A stretch of DNA of 64,000 nucleotides, taken from positions 1,488,001 to 1,552,000 of the forward strand of contig CBDCGG010000002.1 in NCBI GenBank assembly GCA_965216605.1, read 5' to 3'. Positions 50,706 through 59,186 of this stretch are shown one piece after another. The notes under the pieces were generated by a model that was not told the origin of the DNA, did no database searches, and worked only from the letters and a program-made list of their open reading frames with translations. Numbering within the stretch: position 1 is the first letter of the stretch; the number at the start of each line of letters is the position of its first letter. A program made the translations under genes and the position numbers. This DNA comes from JABAAW01 sp965216605. Lineage in GTDB: Bacteria; Pseudomonadota; Alphaproteobacteria; JABAAW01.

Positions 50706-51350
50706 TCACTTCCTGCCCTCCTGCTGCGCCTGCTTCGCAAACTTCCGCATCACCATCGAGCGTTTCAAGCGCGAGAGAGAATCCACGATCGTGCGTCCCT
50801 CCAAGTGGTCGAGCTCGTGTTGCAAGCACACGGAAAGCAAGCCGCTCGCCTTCACAAGGCATTCACGACCCTCGACAGTCCAGTAACGAACCTCCACCTC
50901 GCGCGGACGCGCCACCTCCACCAACAGGTCGGGAAACGAAAGGCAGCCCTCCTCATACACTCGACGCTCTTCGCTTGCGCGCACAATCTCAGGATTCACC
51001 AAGGCAAAAGGCTCGTGTGCCTCAGGACAATCTGCTGGACTTGCGTCCTCAAACATCTCTTCTTCCCCTCCCTGCTCCCCCTCTTCTTCCCCCTGCAAAT
51101 GCTCCGCATCAAGGCGCAACGAGCGTCCCCGCAAGTCGATCACCGCAACGCGCAGAGACTCCCCCACCTGCGGAGCAGCAAGCCCCACGCCGTATTTGTC
51201 ATACATAATTCGATACATATCCGAGACCAAGTCGCGCAACGCATCGTCGAAACAAGCAACAGGGCGCGCCGCACAAAAAAGAACCACCGAGGGCGCAACA
51301 CGCAAAAAACGGCGCGTAGAAAACTCGTCCTTGACCGAAGGATTAATCAT
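50706..51350 (-). CDS. def: peptide deformylase with acidic insertion
   Basis: About 214 residues from ATG 51350 (ATG 51389 is an alternative with GGAAG close by). All three metal/active motifs are intact: 'YGVGLAAPQVG', 'EEGCLSFP' (metal Cys) and 'CLQHELDHLEGRTIVD' (HExxH). An extra acidic segment of ~28 residues (EEEGEQGGEEEMFEDASP) lies between the first two motifs, where typical enzymes have a short turn. Removes formyl from nascent chains. def-fmt is the classical pair; def directly abuts the phage-like cluster to its right. Confidence 0.95.
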   Translation of the reverse strand: MINPSVKDEFSTRRFLRVAPSVVLFCAARPVACFDDALRDLVSDMYRIMYDKYGVGLAAPQVGESLRVAVIDLRGRSLRLDAEHLQGEEEGEQGGEEEMFEDASPADCPEAHEPFALVNPEIVRASEERRVYEEGCLSFPDLLVEVARPREVEVRYWTVEGRECLVKASGLLSVCLQHELDHLEGRTIVDSLSRLKRSMVMRKFAKQAQQEGRK

Positions 51351-51408
51351 AACGTTTTTTCTAGCACGGAAAAAATCATCGCGCAACATCGCTTCCGATA
51401 AGACAAAT

Positions 51409-51490
51409 GTACGCTTTTTGCCAAGCGTACGTACGTCTTATATCCATGTTTCGTACGCTTTTTCTACTTCAGCGTACGCAAGACGTACGC
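51409..51490. promoter_or_regulatory. array of GTACGC/GCGTAC half sites (likely operators)
   Basis: GTACGC occurs at 51409, 51453 and 51485 and its complement GCGTAC at 51425 and 51472, making two inverted pairs (GTACGC-TTTTTGCCAA-GCGTAC and GTACGC-TTTTTCTACTTCA-GCGTAC) plus a half site and a central GTACGTACGT. The array sits between def and the first phage gene, where a repressor or activator of the element would bind; it is also just upstream of def. Confidence 0.5.
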
Positions 51491-51602
51491 TTGACGAAGG
51501 AAAATGCGGCTCCTTTCTGATTAGAATCACAAAAAGAGTTAAACAACCAAATTGATAGTTGACAAATTCAGTGTTTATTATGAAAATGATTCTATGTTTA
51601 TT

Positions 51603-51857
51603 ATGAAAACTATCACGCAGCTCGCCGAAAAGTTCACAGCCCACAAGAACTGGTCAATCGCAACGCTGGGAACCTACGCCGCAGGCGACAGTCGCTTCTT
51701 TTTGCGCCTGCGCGACGGCAGGGTCACGCTCTCGCAGTGCGCGCGCGTCGCTCTGTGGATGGAACAACAATGGCCGCACGACTTGGCGTGGCCGCTCGAA
51801 AACCTCTCTAGACGAGAATTTCTTATAACAATACAAATTCCCGAAAAAAAATCATGA
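51603..51857 (+). CDS. small phage regulator-like protein
   Basis: 84 residues from ATG 51603 (51552 and 51594 are in-frame alternatives). 'LAEKFTAHKNWSIATLGTYAAGDSRFFLRLRDGRVTLSQCARVALWMEQQWP' resembles small proteins seen near the start of transposable phages of Alphaproteobacteria, whose pattern (S..T....A..D..F...L..GR.VTL.TA..V..W) looks like a helix-turn-helix. A direct repeat TGTTTATTATGAAAA (51572 and 51595) precedes the start. Overlaps the next gene by ATGA. DNA binding is inference. Confidence 0.55.
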   Translation: MKTITQLAEKFTAHKNWSIATLGTYAAGDSRFFLRLRDGRVTLSQCARVALWMEQQWPHDLAWPLENLSRREFLITIQIPEKKS

Positions 51858-52282
51858 ATCAGTCCATCTACCACCGAATCCTCCTCTCGCTCGGCTCTGA
51901 GGTCGGGGCAAAAACGCTCGCCGCGCTCGCAGGACAGAGAATCTATATCCCGCAAAAAGCCCGCCTCGCAAAAGATCACACCTTGCGCCGATTCCTCGGT
52001 AGCCGAACCGCAGAAAAAATTTGCGATCAATTCTGCGGCGAAGCGCTCGATTTTCCCGCAAGACCAGAGCCAACCCCCGCCAAAGATACAGCACGGCGAT
52101 GCATCGCGCTCAAAGAAAAAGGATGCCGCCTCAACGATATCGCACAAATATGCGGAATCTCACGACGACGAGTCTTGCAAATTCTCGCACAAAACCGAAA
52201 ACAATCCTCCTCAACCCTCTCGCCAACTCTCCCCTCAACCTTGTCCTCAACTCGCCTAGCCAACAACGCTCTCAATCGTTGA
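51854..52282 (+). CDS. Mor-like phage transcription activator
   Basis: 142 residues. 'QRIYIPQKARLAKDHTLRRFLGSRTAEKICDQFCGEALDFP' followed by 'CIALKEKGCRLNDIAQICGISRRRVLQILAQN' resembles the Mor/C activator family of Mu: a dimerisation part with the 'xYIP' motif and a C-terminal helix-turn-helix. Its place just before the late genes fits a middle/late operon activator. The C-terminal 25 residues are a Ser/Thr/Leu/Pro repeat (STLSPTLPSTLSST). It starts inside the previous stop and ends 3 bases before the next gene. Confidence 0.62.
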   Translation: MNQSIYHRILLSLGSEVGAKTLAALAGQRIYIPQKARLAKDHTLRRFLGSRTAEKICDQFCGEALDFPARPEPTPAKDTARRCIALKEKGCRLNDIAQICGISRRRVLQILAQNRKQSSSTLSPTLPSTLSSTRLANNALNR

Positions 52283-52285
52283 ATC

Positions 52286-52564
52286 ATGTCCGTTCTTCTT
52301 TTAAAAAATATCGGGGTTGTGCTCTTCCTGCTGAACCTTCTCGTCGGATGGTTCCTATGGTCGATCAAGCGCGCCACCATTCCCAAAAGGCACTTCTACG
52401 CCATGGAGGCAAAGGTGCGCGAACTCGAAATCAAACTCGAAAGCCTGCCCGTCAAAGACGAACTGCACGCGCTCAAGGAAACCCTCGCTCGATTCCAAGA
52501 GAAAGTCGACCGAATCGACAAAGCCGTCGACCGAATCGGCGAGTTCCTCAGAACGCAGCAATAG
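52286..52564 (+). CDS. DUF2730 (Mu gp25-like) membrane protein
   Basis: 92 residues: one N-terminal membrane helix (about 7-25, 'IGVVLFLLNLLVGWFLWSI') followed by a long coiled coil ('VRELEIKLESLPVKDELHALKETLARFQEKVDRIDKAVDRIGEFL'). This is the layout of DUF2730/gp25 in Mu-like phages, located as here just before the terminase genes. Function unknown; a spanin- or holin-like role has been considered for the position but nothing in the sequence shows it. Confidence 0.7.
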   Translation: MSVLLLKNIGVVLFLLNLLVGWFLWSIKRATIPKRHFYAMEAKVRELEIKLESLPVKDELHALKETLARFQEKVDRIDKAVDRIGEFLRTQQ

Positions 52565-52579
52565 GCAGAAGCAATAAGC

Positions 52580-53101
52580 ATGAGCCAAAAAAACATCCTC
52601 GAAGGATTTCAAGAAGACTTTCGCAAAGCCGTCGCAGCGTTGCTCGATTGCGGCAAAAGCTCTCAGACCATCTTCCTCATCCTGCAAGACTGCCTCAACA
52701 AAACGCAACACCCCAACAACTGCCACAACGAAAAACAAAACTTGCTGAGAACAGGAAAAACCCTCCGAAAAAACCGATCGATCGCAAGAGCCCTCACCGA
52801 AAATGGAGGCAAAAACAACATCCTCAAGAAAACTAAACTCAACATCGAACTGCTCAACGACCAACTGCTCAAGTTGCAAACACAACAGAGCAAAAATTTC
52901 TCGTTGGAAGACGCCGCCAAGTTCTCGCGCGTTATTCGAGCCCTCTCCGAAGCCGCAAAAAACGACCTCGCCATGCACAACGCCGTCGAAAACAACATCA
53001 AAGAACAACAAGCGCAAAAACTCCAGCGCGCTCAAAAACAAGGAACCATAGACCAACAAGCCATGACCAAAGCCATGCAAATCCTCGGACTCAGTATCTA
53101 G
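52580..53101 (+). CDS. Mu gp27-like protein (DUF3486), candidate small terminase
   Basis: 173 residues, helical and Lys/Gln/Asn-rich. By position (between gp25-like and the large terminase) and layout it matches gp27/DUF3486, thought to be the small terminase that recognises DNA for packaging. Direct sequence resemblance is weak: an N-terminal 'ILEGFQEDFRKAVAALLDCGKSSQTIFLIL' could be a helix-turn-helix, then 'LNIELLNDQLLKLQTQQSKNFSLEDAAKFSRVIRALSEAAKNDLAMH' is helical. Ends nine bases before the large terminase. Confidence 0.55.
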   Translation: MSQKNILEGFQEDFRKAVAALLDCGKSSQTIFLILQDCLNKTQHPNNCHNEKQNLLRTGKTLRKNRSIARALTENGGKNNILKKTKLNIELLNDQLLKLQTQQSKNFSLEDAAKFSRVIRALSEAAKNDLAMHNAVENNIKEQQAQKLQRAQKQGTIDQQAMTKAMQILGLSI

Positions 53102-53109
53102 CCCTCCCC

Positions 53110-54447
53110 ATGCACATGCCCACCCCCCAAGCCACACCTCAGCCCAGTGCCAAACCCTTGCTCAACCTCATGCCGTATCAACGACGATGGTTGGAGGACA
53201 AGGCGCGATTCAAGATCGGCATGTTCGCAAGGCAGACAGGAAAAACCTTCATGAACTGCGCCGAAATCCTCAAAGACTGCATCGAGGCAGAACGAAACAA
53301 TAGCAAAACGCGATGGATCATCCTCTCGCGCGGCGAACGACAGGCGCAGGAGGTCATGACAGAGCAACTCATCCCGCTCGCAAAAGCCTTCGAAGAACTC
53401 TACAGAGCAGCAAGCCGCGGTGCGCTGTTTCCCAAGGTGCATAAAAGTCAAAACGCCATGATCTTTCCCAGCGGCTCGAAAGTCTCGGTGCTGCCGTCCA
53501 ACCCCGACACCGCACGAGGATTCTCCGCCAACCTCTTCCTCGACGAGTTCGCCTTCCACAACGACAGCAACGCTATCTGGCGTGCGCTCTTTCCCGTCGT
53601 CTCCAAAAACGGACTCAAACTGCGCATCGTCTCGACGCCCAACGGAAGCAACAACATGTTCTTCCGACTAATGCAAGACGAGGCGGAAGGATGGTCCAAG
53701 CATCGCATCAACATCTTCCAAGCCGTAGAGCAGGGCTTGCCGAGAGATATCGAAACACTCAGAAAAAATACGCTCGACGAAAGCCTATGGAAGCAAGAGT
53801 TCGAACTCGACTGGCAGGACGGGAGTACGCGATGGCTCGAACGCAATCTCATCGTCAAGGCGCAAAACGACAAGGCTGGAAGACCCGATCTCTTCCAAGG
53901 AGGACCCGTCTTCTTAGGTAACGACATCGCAAGAAGAAACGACTACTGGGTCGCCGTTGCGATAGAAAAATACGACGGAAAATACTGGCTGCGCGAAATT
54001 CAAGCGCACAAAGCCATCTCCTTTCGAGAGCAAGACCAACGACTCGATCGCATGATGCAACGCTACAGAGCGCAACGCATCGCCATCGACGCAACGGGAA
54101 TCGGAGAAAAACCCGTCGAAGACGCAGCCCTTCGCTACGGAAAGAGCAAGACGATCGCCGTCAACTTCACTGCTACACGAAAGCTCGACCTTGCAACAAG
54201 GCTCAAACGCTGCTTGCAAGAAGAGACACTTGTCATTCCGCCCTGCCCGATTCTTTTAGACGACCTCCACGCCGTGCGCGCGCAGCACAGCAACAACACA
54301 ACCCGTCTCCTTGCAGAAAGCAACGAGCACAACGCTGATCGATTTTGGGCGATCGCACTCGCCCTACTCGCAGCGCAACGAGAAACGCCTTTCGCAAGAG
54401 TGCGCTCCGTGCGCAACGACGCAAGGCAACCCACCCCCTTCTTTTAA
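53110..54447 (+). CDS. terminase large subunit (Mu gp28 type)
   Basis: 445 residues. ATPase: 'LMPYQRRWLEDKARFKIGMFARQTGKTFMNC' with Walker A 'ARQTGKT' (about residue 43), 'WIILSRGERQAQEVM', Walker B 'LFLDEFAFHND' (about 143) and 'IVSTPNGSNNMFFRL' coupling motif. Nuclease: 'FLGNDIARRNDYWVAVAIE' with the RNase-H-like Asp, 'IAIDATGIGEKPVED' and a third acidic region 'EHNADRFWAIALA'. All catalytic elements look intact, so packaging activity is plausible. Confidence 0.92.
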   Translation: MHMPTPQATPQPSAKPLLNLMPYQRRWLEDKARFKIGMFARQTGKTFMNCAEILKDCIEAERNNSKTRWIILSRGERQAQEVMTEQLIPLAKAFEELYRAASRGALFPKVHKSQNAMIFPSGSKVSVLPSNPDTARGFSANLFLDEFAFHNDSNAIWRALFPVVSKNGLKLRIVSTPNGSNNMFFRLMQDEAEGWSKHRINIFQAVEQGLPRDIETLRKNTLDESLWKQEFELDWQDGSTRWLERNLIVKAQNDKAGRPDLFQGGPVFLGNDIARRNDYWVAVAIEKYDGKYWLREIQAHKAISFREQDQRLDRMMQRYRAQRIAIDATGIGEKPVEDAALRYGKSKTIAVNFTATRKLDLATRLKRCLQEETLVIPPCPILLDDLHAVRAQHSNNTTRLLAESNEHNADRFWAIALALLAAQRETPFARVRSVRNDARQPTPFF

Positions 54448-54459
54448 CAGGAGACCTCC

Positions 54460-55782
54460 ATGAGCACACCCCCCCTACAAGAAATCGCCAGCAGCCGCGA
54501 CGGCGACGACTTCACCGCGCCCTTCCTTGCGCACAATCGAGCCGCACCCGTCCAAGATCCCCTGCTGCGTAGCAAAGCCGCAGGAGACCCCGGTTTCTAC
54601 GAGTTCGTACTCTCTGACGATCAAGTAAAAGCCACCCTCGCTCAGCGCATCGGCGCCGTCGTCGCCGCCGAGTGGGATGTGCTACCCGGCGGAGACGCAC
54701 CAAAAGAAATCGAGGCAGCAAAACGACTAAAAGAAAATCTGCTCCGTATCGACTGGAACAGAGCCGTCGAGAAAATGCTCTACGGAATCTTCTTCGGATA
54801 CTCCGTAGCTGAAATCATGTGGGAAGCGCCCAAAGGATTCGTCGACTTCCAAAACATCACGACGCGAAACCCAAGGCGATTCCGCTTCGATCGAAAAGCG
54901 CAACTCCTGCTGAAGACTGCCTCGCAACCCGACGGCAAACCCATGCCTTGCGAAAAGTTTTGGGTCTTCTCCGCGGGAAGCTGGCACGACGACGATCCCT
55001 ACGGCAGAGGGCTGGCGCACTTCCTTTACTGGCCCGTCACCTTCCGTCGTGCGACGCAAAAAGAGTGGTGCCTCTTCTTGGAAAAATACGCGCTGCCCAC
55101 AGTGCGCGCAACATATCCCCCAGGCACGCGCGAAGAAGATCAAGAAAAACTGCTGGAGGCTTGTCAAGCCGTGCGCCGAGACACAGGAATCGTTCTGCCT
55201 GAGGGCATGGCGCTCGATCTCATGGAGGCGACGCGCAACGGCTCCGCCGACTTCTCCACCATGTACGATCGCATGAACTTTGCCATCAGCAAAATCGTCC
55301 TCGGCGCAACCCTCACATCCGAGCAGGGCGGAAGCTACGCGCACGCCAAAGTCCACGATGGCGCAAAAAATATTCTCGTCAAAGCCGACGCAGAAAAAAT
55401 CGACGCTTCCTTCAACCGCGGACCCGTCCTGTGGTGGACACGCTGGAACTACGGCAACATCACCCCGCCTAAAGTTTGGCGCAACACCAGTCCCGCGCCC
55501 GACCTCCACGAGAGCGCGCAAACCGCCAACATCATCGCGAGTATGGGATTCAAGCCCGACCTCGCCTGGATCAACAGCCACTTCAACGGAACTTGGAGCA
55601 ACCTTGAGGCTGTTCCACAAGAAAAATTGGCTTGTAAAAACACCCCTAAAAACGACAACCCCAACAAGGCGAGCGGAGGGAGTGCAAAAACCTTTCCCCG
55701 TAAAAAGCAGCCTCGCAACAAGGATAACGCCCAAAACAACCCGCCAAACAGCGCAGATCGCAAGCACAACGCCAGCGAGTAA
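54460..55782 (+). CDS. portal protein (DUF935, Mu gp29 type)
   Basis: 440 residues; AGGAGA ten bases upstream. 'FYEFVLSDDQVKATLAQRIGAVVAAEWDVLPGG', 'MLYGIFFGYSVAEIMWE', 'RGLAHFLYWPVTFRRATQKEWCLFLEKYALPTVRATYPPG' and 'KIVLGATLTSEQGGSYAHAKVHDGAKNILVKADAEKI' are typical of DUF935 portals. Forms the dodecameric vertex through which DNA enters the head. The C-terminal 50 residues are Lys/Asn-rich and variable. In Mu a MuF-type gene (gp30) follows; here the protease gene follows directly. Confidence 0.9.
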   Translation: MSTPPLQEIASSRDGDDFTAPFLAHNRAAPVQDPLLRSKAAGDPGFYEFVLSDDQVKATLAQRIGAVVAAEWDVLPGGDAPKEIEAAKRLKENLLRIDWNRAVEKMLYGIFFGYSVAEIMWEAPKGFVDFQNITTRNPRRFRFDRKAQLLLKTASQPDGKPMPCEKFWVFSAGSWHDDDPYGRGLAHFLYWPVTFRRATQKEWCLFLEKYALPTVRATYPPGTREEDQEKLLEACQAVRRDTGIVLPEGMALDLMEATRNGSADFSTMYDRMNFAISKIVLGATLTSEQGGSYAHAKVHDGAKNILVKADAEKIDASFNRGPVLWWTRWNYGNITPPKVWRNTSPAPDLHESAQTANIIASMGFKPDLAWINSHFNGTWSNLEAVPQEKLACKNTPKNDNPNKASGGSAKTFPRKKQPRNKDNAQNNPPNSADRKHNASE

Positions 55783-55834
55783 CCGCGCGCTTCCCCTTAC
55801 CACAATCGCCAAACTCCCTCACCATAAGAGCATT

Positions 55835-56722
55835 ATGACACACCACACAGAAATCGAAATCTTTCGCGCAGGACAGCACACCGATGCCAACGGCTGCGAC
55901 ATCTTGATCGACAACCCCACGCTCGACAAGATCGCCGCCTGCTACGACGCAACGCTGCACGAAGCTCCCCTCGTCCTCGGACATCCTCAACACGACAAAC
56001 CCGCCTGGGGGTGGGTGCAGTCGCTAAGACGACGCGGCAAATCGCTGCTGGCAACGCTCGACCATATCGCCCCTGAACTCACTGAAGCAGTGCGAAAAGG
56101 GCAGTACAAAAAAGTCAGCGCGTCCTTCTACAGACCCGAAGCACCACACAACCCCGCACCACAAAACTGGTACCTCAGGCATATCGGACTGCTCGGTGCT
56201 CAAACGCCCGCCGTCAAGGGGTTAGCTCCGCTCAAGTTCGCAGAGACAGACAACGCTTGCGCAGAGGATACCGCCCTCTTTCAACTCAAAAAACCCTCGT
56301 TGCTCAACTTCCTCAACAACCGACTCGATCACGGCTTTGAACCCTCAAAGCAGGAAACGCAACAAGAAATACAAAACGACAGGCAGTGGAAGGAAATCCT
56401 CTCCTTCGCCGATCGGCAGATCGCGTGCGGAAAAATCTTGCCGTGCGAAAAGTCAAACCTCATCGCCCTCATCGCCTCGCTCGACGAGGGAGGATCGGCA
56501 CACTTCCAAGACGATAGCCCGCGCGCTTGGCTATGCAACTTCATCGAGCAACAACCCCGACGTATTCCGTTGGAAGCATGCTCTGAAGAAAGTATCGCTC
56601 TACCTCTATCGCAAGGCAGTGGCATCGCCATCGCCGAAAAAGCCTCGCGCTACATGCAACGCCAAGCGGCGAAAGGACGGATCGTCTCTGCTACCGAGGC
56701 TGTCCGTCATGTGACAAGTTAA
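55835..56722 (+). CDS. prohead protease / scaffold (Mu gpI type)
   Basis: 295 residues from ATG 55835. 'EIFRAGQHTDANGCDILIDNPTLDKIAACYD', 'EAPLVLGHPQHDKPAWGWVQSL', 'VRKGQYKKVSASFYRPEAPHNPAPQNWYLRHIGLLGAQTPAVKGL' match the gpI protease family, in which the 'GHP....AWGWV' and 'HIGLLGA.TPAVKGL' motifs are the most conserved. The C-terminal 120 residues are helical and may serve as the scaffold (Z-like) that is removed on maturation. A longer frame in the same phase starts inside the portal gene and is not used. Confidence 0.82.
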   Translation: MTHHTEIEIFRAGQHTDANGCDILIDNPTLDKIAACYDATLHEAPLVLGHPQHDKPAWGWVQSLRRRGKSLLATLDHIAPELTEAVRKGQYKKVSASFYRPEAPHNPAPQNWYLRHIGLLGAQTPAVKGLAPLKFAETDNACAEDTALFQLKKPSLLNFLNNRLDHGFEPSKQETQQEIQNDRQWKEILSFADRQIACGKILPCEKSNLIALIASLDEGGSAHFQDDSPRAWLCNFIEQQPRRIPLEACSEESIALPLSQGSGIAIAEKASRYMQRQAAKGRIVSATEAVRHVTS

Positions 56723-56780
56723 TTTTTTATCCCTCCTACCTCCATCCCCTCTCTCTCACCTACAACCCCCAAGGAACACT

Positions 56781-57125
56781 ATGTCTGAACAAGTTCTCGT
56801 CAAAACCTTTGAAACTTCCTCCGATGTTGCCAAGCATCGCTTCGTCACCTTCGCCACGAACAGCAAGGTTCTCGAAAGCGCCAACGGAGCAAAAATTCTC
56901 GGCGCAAACTGCGGTCCCGCCGCTGCTGCGGGCGAGCGAATCGATATCGGCATCATCGGTGTCTTCGAGGTCGAAGCCTACGGCAGCATCAGCGTTGGCT
57001 CAACGGTCGCCTCTGCTGCGGATGGAAAAGTCAAGGCTCTCGCCTCTGGACAACAAAAAGCGGGCATTGCCCTCTCGGCAAGCAGCTCGAACGGAGACCT
57101 CGTTCGAGTTCTCATCCAACAATAA
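56781..57125 (+). CDS. DUF2190 capsid cement/decoration protein
   Basis: 114 residues, beta-rich and small-residue-rich: 'ANGAKILGANCGPAAAAGERIDIGIIGVFEVEAYGSISVGSTVASAADGKVKALASGQQKAGIAL'. DUF2190 proteins are head-decoration or cement proteins encoded just before the major capsid protein, as here. 25 bases before the capsid gene. Confidence 0.8.
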   Translation: MSEQVLVKTFETSSDVAKHRFVTFATNSKVLESANGAKILGANCGPAAAAGERIDIGIIGVFEVEAYGSISVGSTVASAADGKVKALASGQQKAGIALSASSSNGDLVRVLIQQ

Positions 57126-57150
57126 CGCCAACCCACACACGGAGAAAACC

Positions 57151-58101
57151 ATGACCGAAACCGCTCCCTTTCCCGTCGACTCGCGTCTGCAGGGCATCGC
57201 GCTCGCTTACCGCAATCCGACACAAAACCTCATCGCCGACAAACTCATGCCGCGCACACCCGTTGCAACGAAAAGTTTCAAGTATCTTGAATTCGATTCC
57301 GAACAACACTTCTCCCTGCCAGACACCAAGGTGGGACGGAAGTCTGAGCCTAGCGTCGTAGAGTATGTCGCCTCCGAAAAGAGCGCTACCGTCCTCGACT
57401 ACGGGCTCGACGATATCGTCCCCATCGACGACATCGAACAGGCGCGCGCCTCCAACCTCGATTTCGATCCGCAGGCAAAAGCCGTCGAGTTTCTCACCGA
57501 CCTCGTCATGCTCGATCGCGAACGGCGCGTCGCAAACATCGTCCAAAACACCGCCAACTACGCAACAGCAAATGTCACCACGATCGGCAACAACGCAACT
57601 CAAAAGTGGAACAACGACGCTGTCAACCCACGAGACCTATTGCTGAACGCGCTCGACAAACCCCTGCTGCGTCCCAACACCTTGGTCGTCGGCAGGGAGG
57701 CATGGACGAAAATTCGACAACATCCGAAACTCGTCTCCTCCGTCTCCAGCGCCGACAACAGCGAGGGAGCGGTGACCAAACAGCAACTCGCCGATCTGCT
57801 CGAAATTCATCAAGTGCTCGTCGGAGACTCCATCTACAACGCCGCCGCAAAAGGACAAACCCTCGACAAAGCCTTCTCGTGGGGAAAGGACATCGCGCTC
57901 CTACACATCAACCCCGCCGCAGGCGCGCAGAGCGGTATCTCTTGGGGATACTCCGCAGAATACGGCAAACGTATCGCGGGAATCATTCCCGATCCACACA
58001 AAGGCGCACGCGGCGCAATCGTCGTAAGGGTCGTCGAATCCTGTTGCGAACTCGTCGCTGCAAAAGACCTCGGCATGCTCTTCAAAAGCGTCGTCGCATA
58101 A
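57151..58101 (+). CDS. putative major capsid protein
   Basis: 316 residues from ATG 57151, behind GGAGAAAA. 'GIALAYRNPTQNLIADKLMPRTPVATKSFKYLEFDSEQHFSLPDTKVGRKSEPS' then 'LDFDPQAKAVEFLTDLVMLDRERRVANIVQNTANY', 'RPNTLVVGREAWTKIRQHPKLVS' and 'LLHINPAAGAQSGISWGYSAEYGKRIAGI' resemble capsid proteins of transposable siphophages and related cryptic phages. Position after protease and decoration genes supports it. A hairpin follows at 58182. Confidence 0.78.
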   Translation: MTETAPFPVDSRLQGIALAYRNPTQNLIADKLMPRTPVATKSFKYLEFDSEQHFSLPDTKVGRKSEPSVVEYVASEKSATVLDYGLDDIVPIDDIEQARASNLDFDPQAKAVEFLTDLVMLDRERRVANIVQNTANYATANVTTIGNNATQKWNNDAVNPRDLLLNALDKPLLRPNTLVVGREAWTKIRQHPKLVSSVSSADNSEGAVTKQQLADLLEIHQVLVGDSIYNAAAKGQTLDKAFSWGKDIALLHINPAAGAQSGISWGYSAEYGKRIAGIIPDPHKGARGAIVVRVVESCCELVAAKDLGMLFKSVVA

Positions 58102-58181
58102 CTCAACGCAATACACAAACATAACGCCAAAACATAACACCCAACATAACACCCAACTCAGGGATAAATTTCCCTTAACAC

Positions 58182-58238
58182 TTCTGGGGGAGGCGCGCGG
58201 GCTTCCTATATCGCCTCCGAATCGCGCCTCCCCCGAAG
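58182..58238 (+). terminator. strong hairpin after the capsid gene
   Basis: CTTC-T-GGGGGAGGCGCG (58182-58197) pairs with CGCGCCTCCCCC-GAAG (58223-58238): 12 continuous pairs plus 4 more after a one-base bulge, 25-base loop. No T-tract follows, so it may attenuate rather than end transcription, lowering tail gene expression below capsid. The rest of 58102-58286 holds a short AACATAACACCCA direct repeat. Confidence 0.55.
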
Positions 58239-58286
58239 CAAAAAACTCAACAACAACCCAAACCTAACTAAAACTCGCCTTTAAAA

Positions 58287-58667
58287 ATGATGCCAACGAT
58301 CCCCTACCTCTCCAGCACAGAACTGTTGCAACTCTTCGGAGAAGACGAAGTCTTCGCCGCCTTCGCGGTCTCTAACAAAAGCGAGCTCGATGCCAGCGCG
58401 CTTGCAGCCCTCATCGAAAACGCGAGCGCGCTCATCGATGCCCATATCGCAACGCGATATAGCGTGCCGCTGCAACAACCCGTCCCCGCGCTCGTCCAGC
58501 GCATCGCTGCCGCCGTCGTTCGCTACGACTATCACGCCGCCGACACACGAGAGCGCGTCGAAGGCGCTTACCGAGAAGCATTGCGATTCTTGCGCGATCT
58601 GCGCGATGGCAAAATCGTCTTGGCGGCGGACAAAGCCGCCTCGCCCAATCCCCCACGCTTCAGCTGA
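58287..58667 (+). CDS. DUF1320 head-tail protein (Mu gp36 type)
   Basis: 126 residues. 'IPYLSSTELLQLFGEDEV', 'ALIENASALIDAHIATRYSVPLQQPVPALVQRIAAAVVRYDY' and 'EGAYREALRFLRDLRDGKIVL' are the DUF1320 signature. These proteins form the head-to-tail adaptor ring under the portal. Start at ATG 58287 or 58290. Followed after 8 bases by the gp37-like gene. Confidence 0.88.
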   Translation: MMPTIPYLSSTELLQLFGEDEVFAAFAVSNKSELDASALAALIENASALIDAHIATRYSVPLQQPVPALVQRIAAAVVRYDYHAADTRERVEGAYREALRFLRDLRDGKIVLAADKAASPNPPRFS

Positions 58668-58675
58668 TCTGACAA

Positions 58676-59176
58676 ATGACGCAAACTTCTTCCCCCAACC
58701 CTTCCTTCGTCGAAGCTCTAGCGGACAGGATCGCTTGCGCGCTGCCTGCGCTCGACAAAAAGCCCCGCTGGATCGACGGCATTCGAGACTTGCCCGCAAC
58801 ACTCACCGACAACAGCGTCTTCCTCTTCAACGCCGCAGAGCGCGCAGAACAGCCACACCTTCTCAACAGCGACCAGCAGATCGTCGTCGGCAATATTAAT
58901 ATTCTCATCGTCGTCTCCAAAGCACCGCGTCCTTCCAACCTTGATACCGAGAACATCAACACCATCAAAAACAGCATCCGAAAAGCACTGCAAGGGTGGA
59001 CGCCACCCGCACAAAAATATCAACAATTCTTTCCTTGCACGCTGCTAGCAGGAATACCGATAACCTCCGCGCTCGGAGTGCAAGACGGAAAAAAGCTGTG
59101 GTTGGAAACTATACATTGCAAACACATCACCATAACAAACACAAACCCCGCAGCGACCACTCTCCCAACCCCCTGA
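58676..59176 (+). CDS. DUF1834 tail terminator-like protein (Mu gp37 type)
   Basis: 166 residues, in the position of gp37 after gp36. 'FVEALADRIACALPALDKKPRWIDGI', 'QIVVGNINILIVVSKAPRPSNLDTENINTIKNSIRKALQGWTPP' fit the mixed alpha/beta fold of tail-terminator/neck proteins, though conservation is modest. Would cap the tail end next to the head. Confidence 0.68.
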   Translation: MTQTSSPNPSFVEALADRIACALPALDKKPRWIDGIRDLPATLTDNSVFLFNAAERAEQPHLLNSDQQIVVGNINILIVVSKAPRPSNLDTENINTIKNSIRKALQGWTPPAQKYQQFFPCTLLAGIPITSALGVQDGKKLWLETIHCKHITITNTNPAATTLPTP

Positions 59177-59186
59177 GTCTTCCCTT

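Noticed and set aside
49940..51208. Long Arg/Pro/Thr-rich plus-strand frame opposite fmt and def
   Set aside because: Shadow frame created by high GC at third positions of fmt and def.
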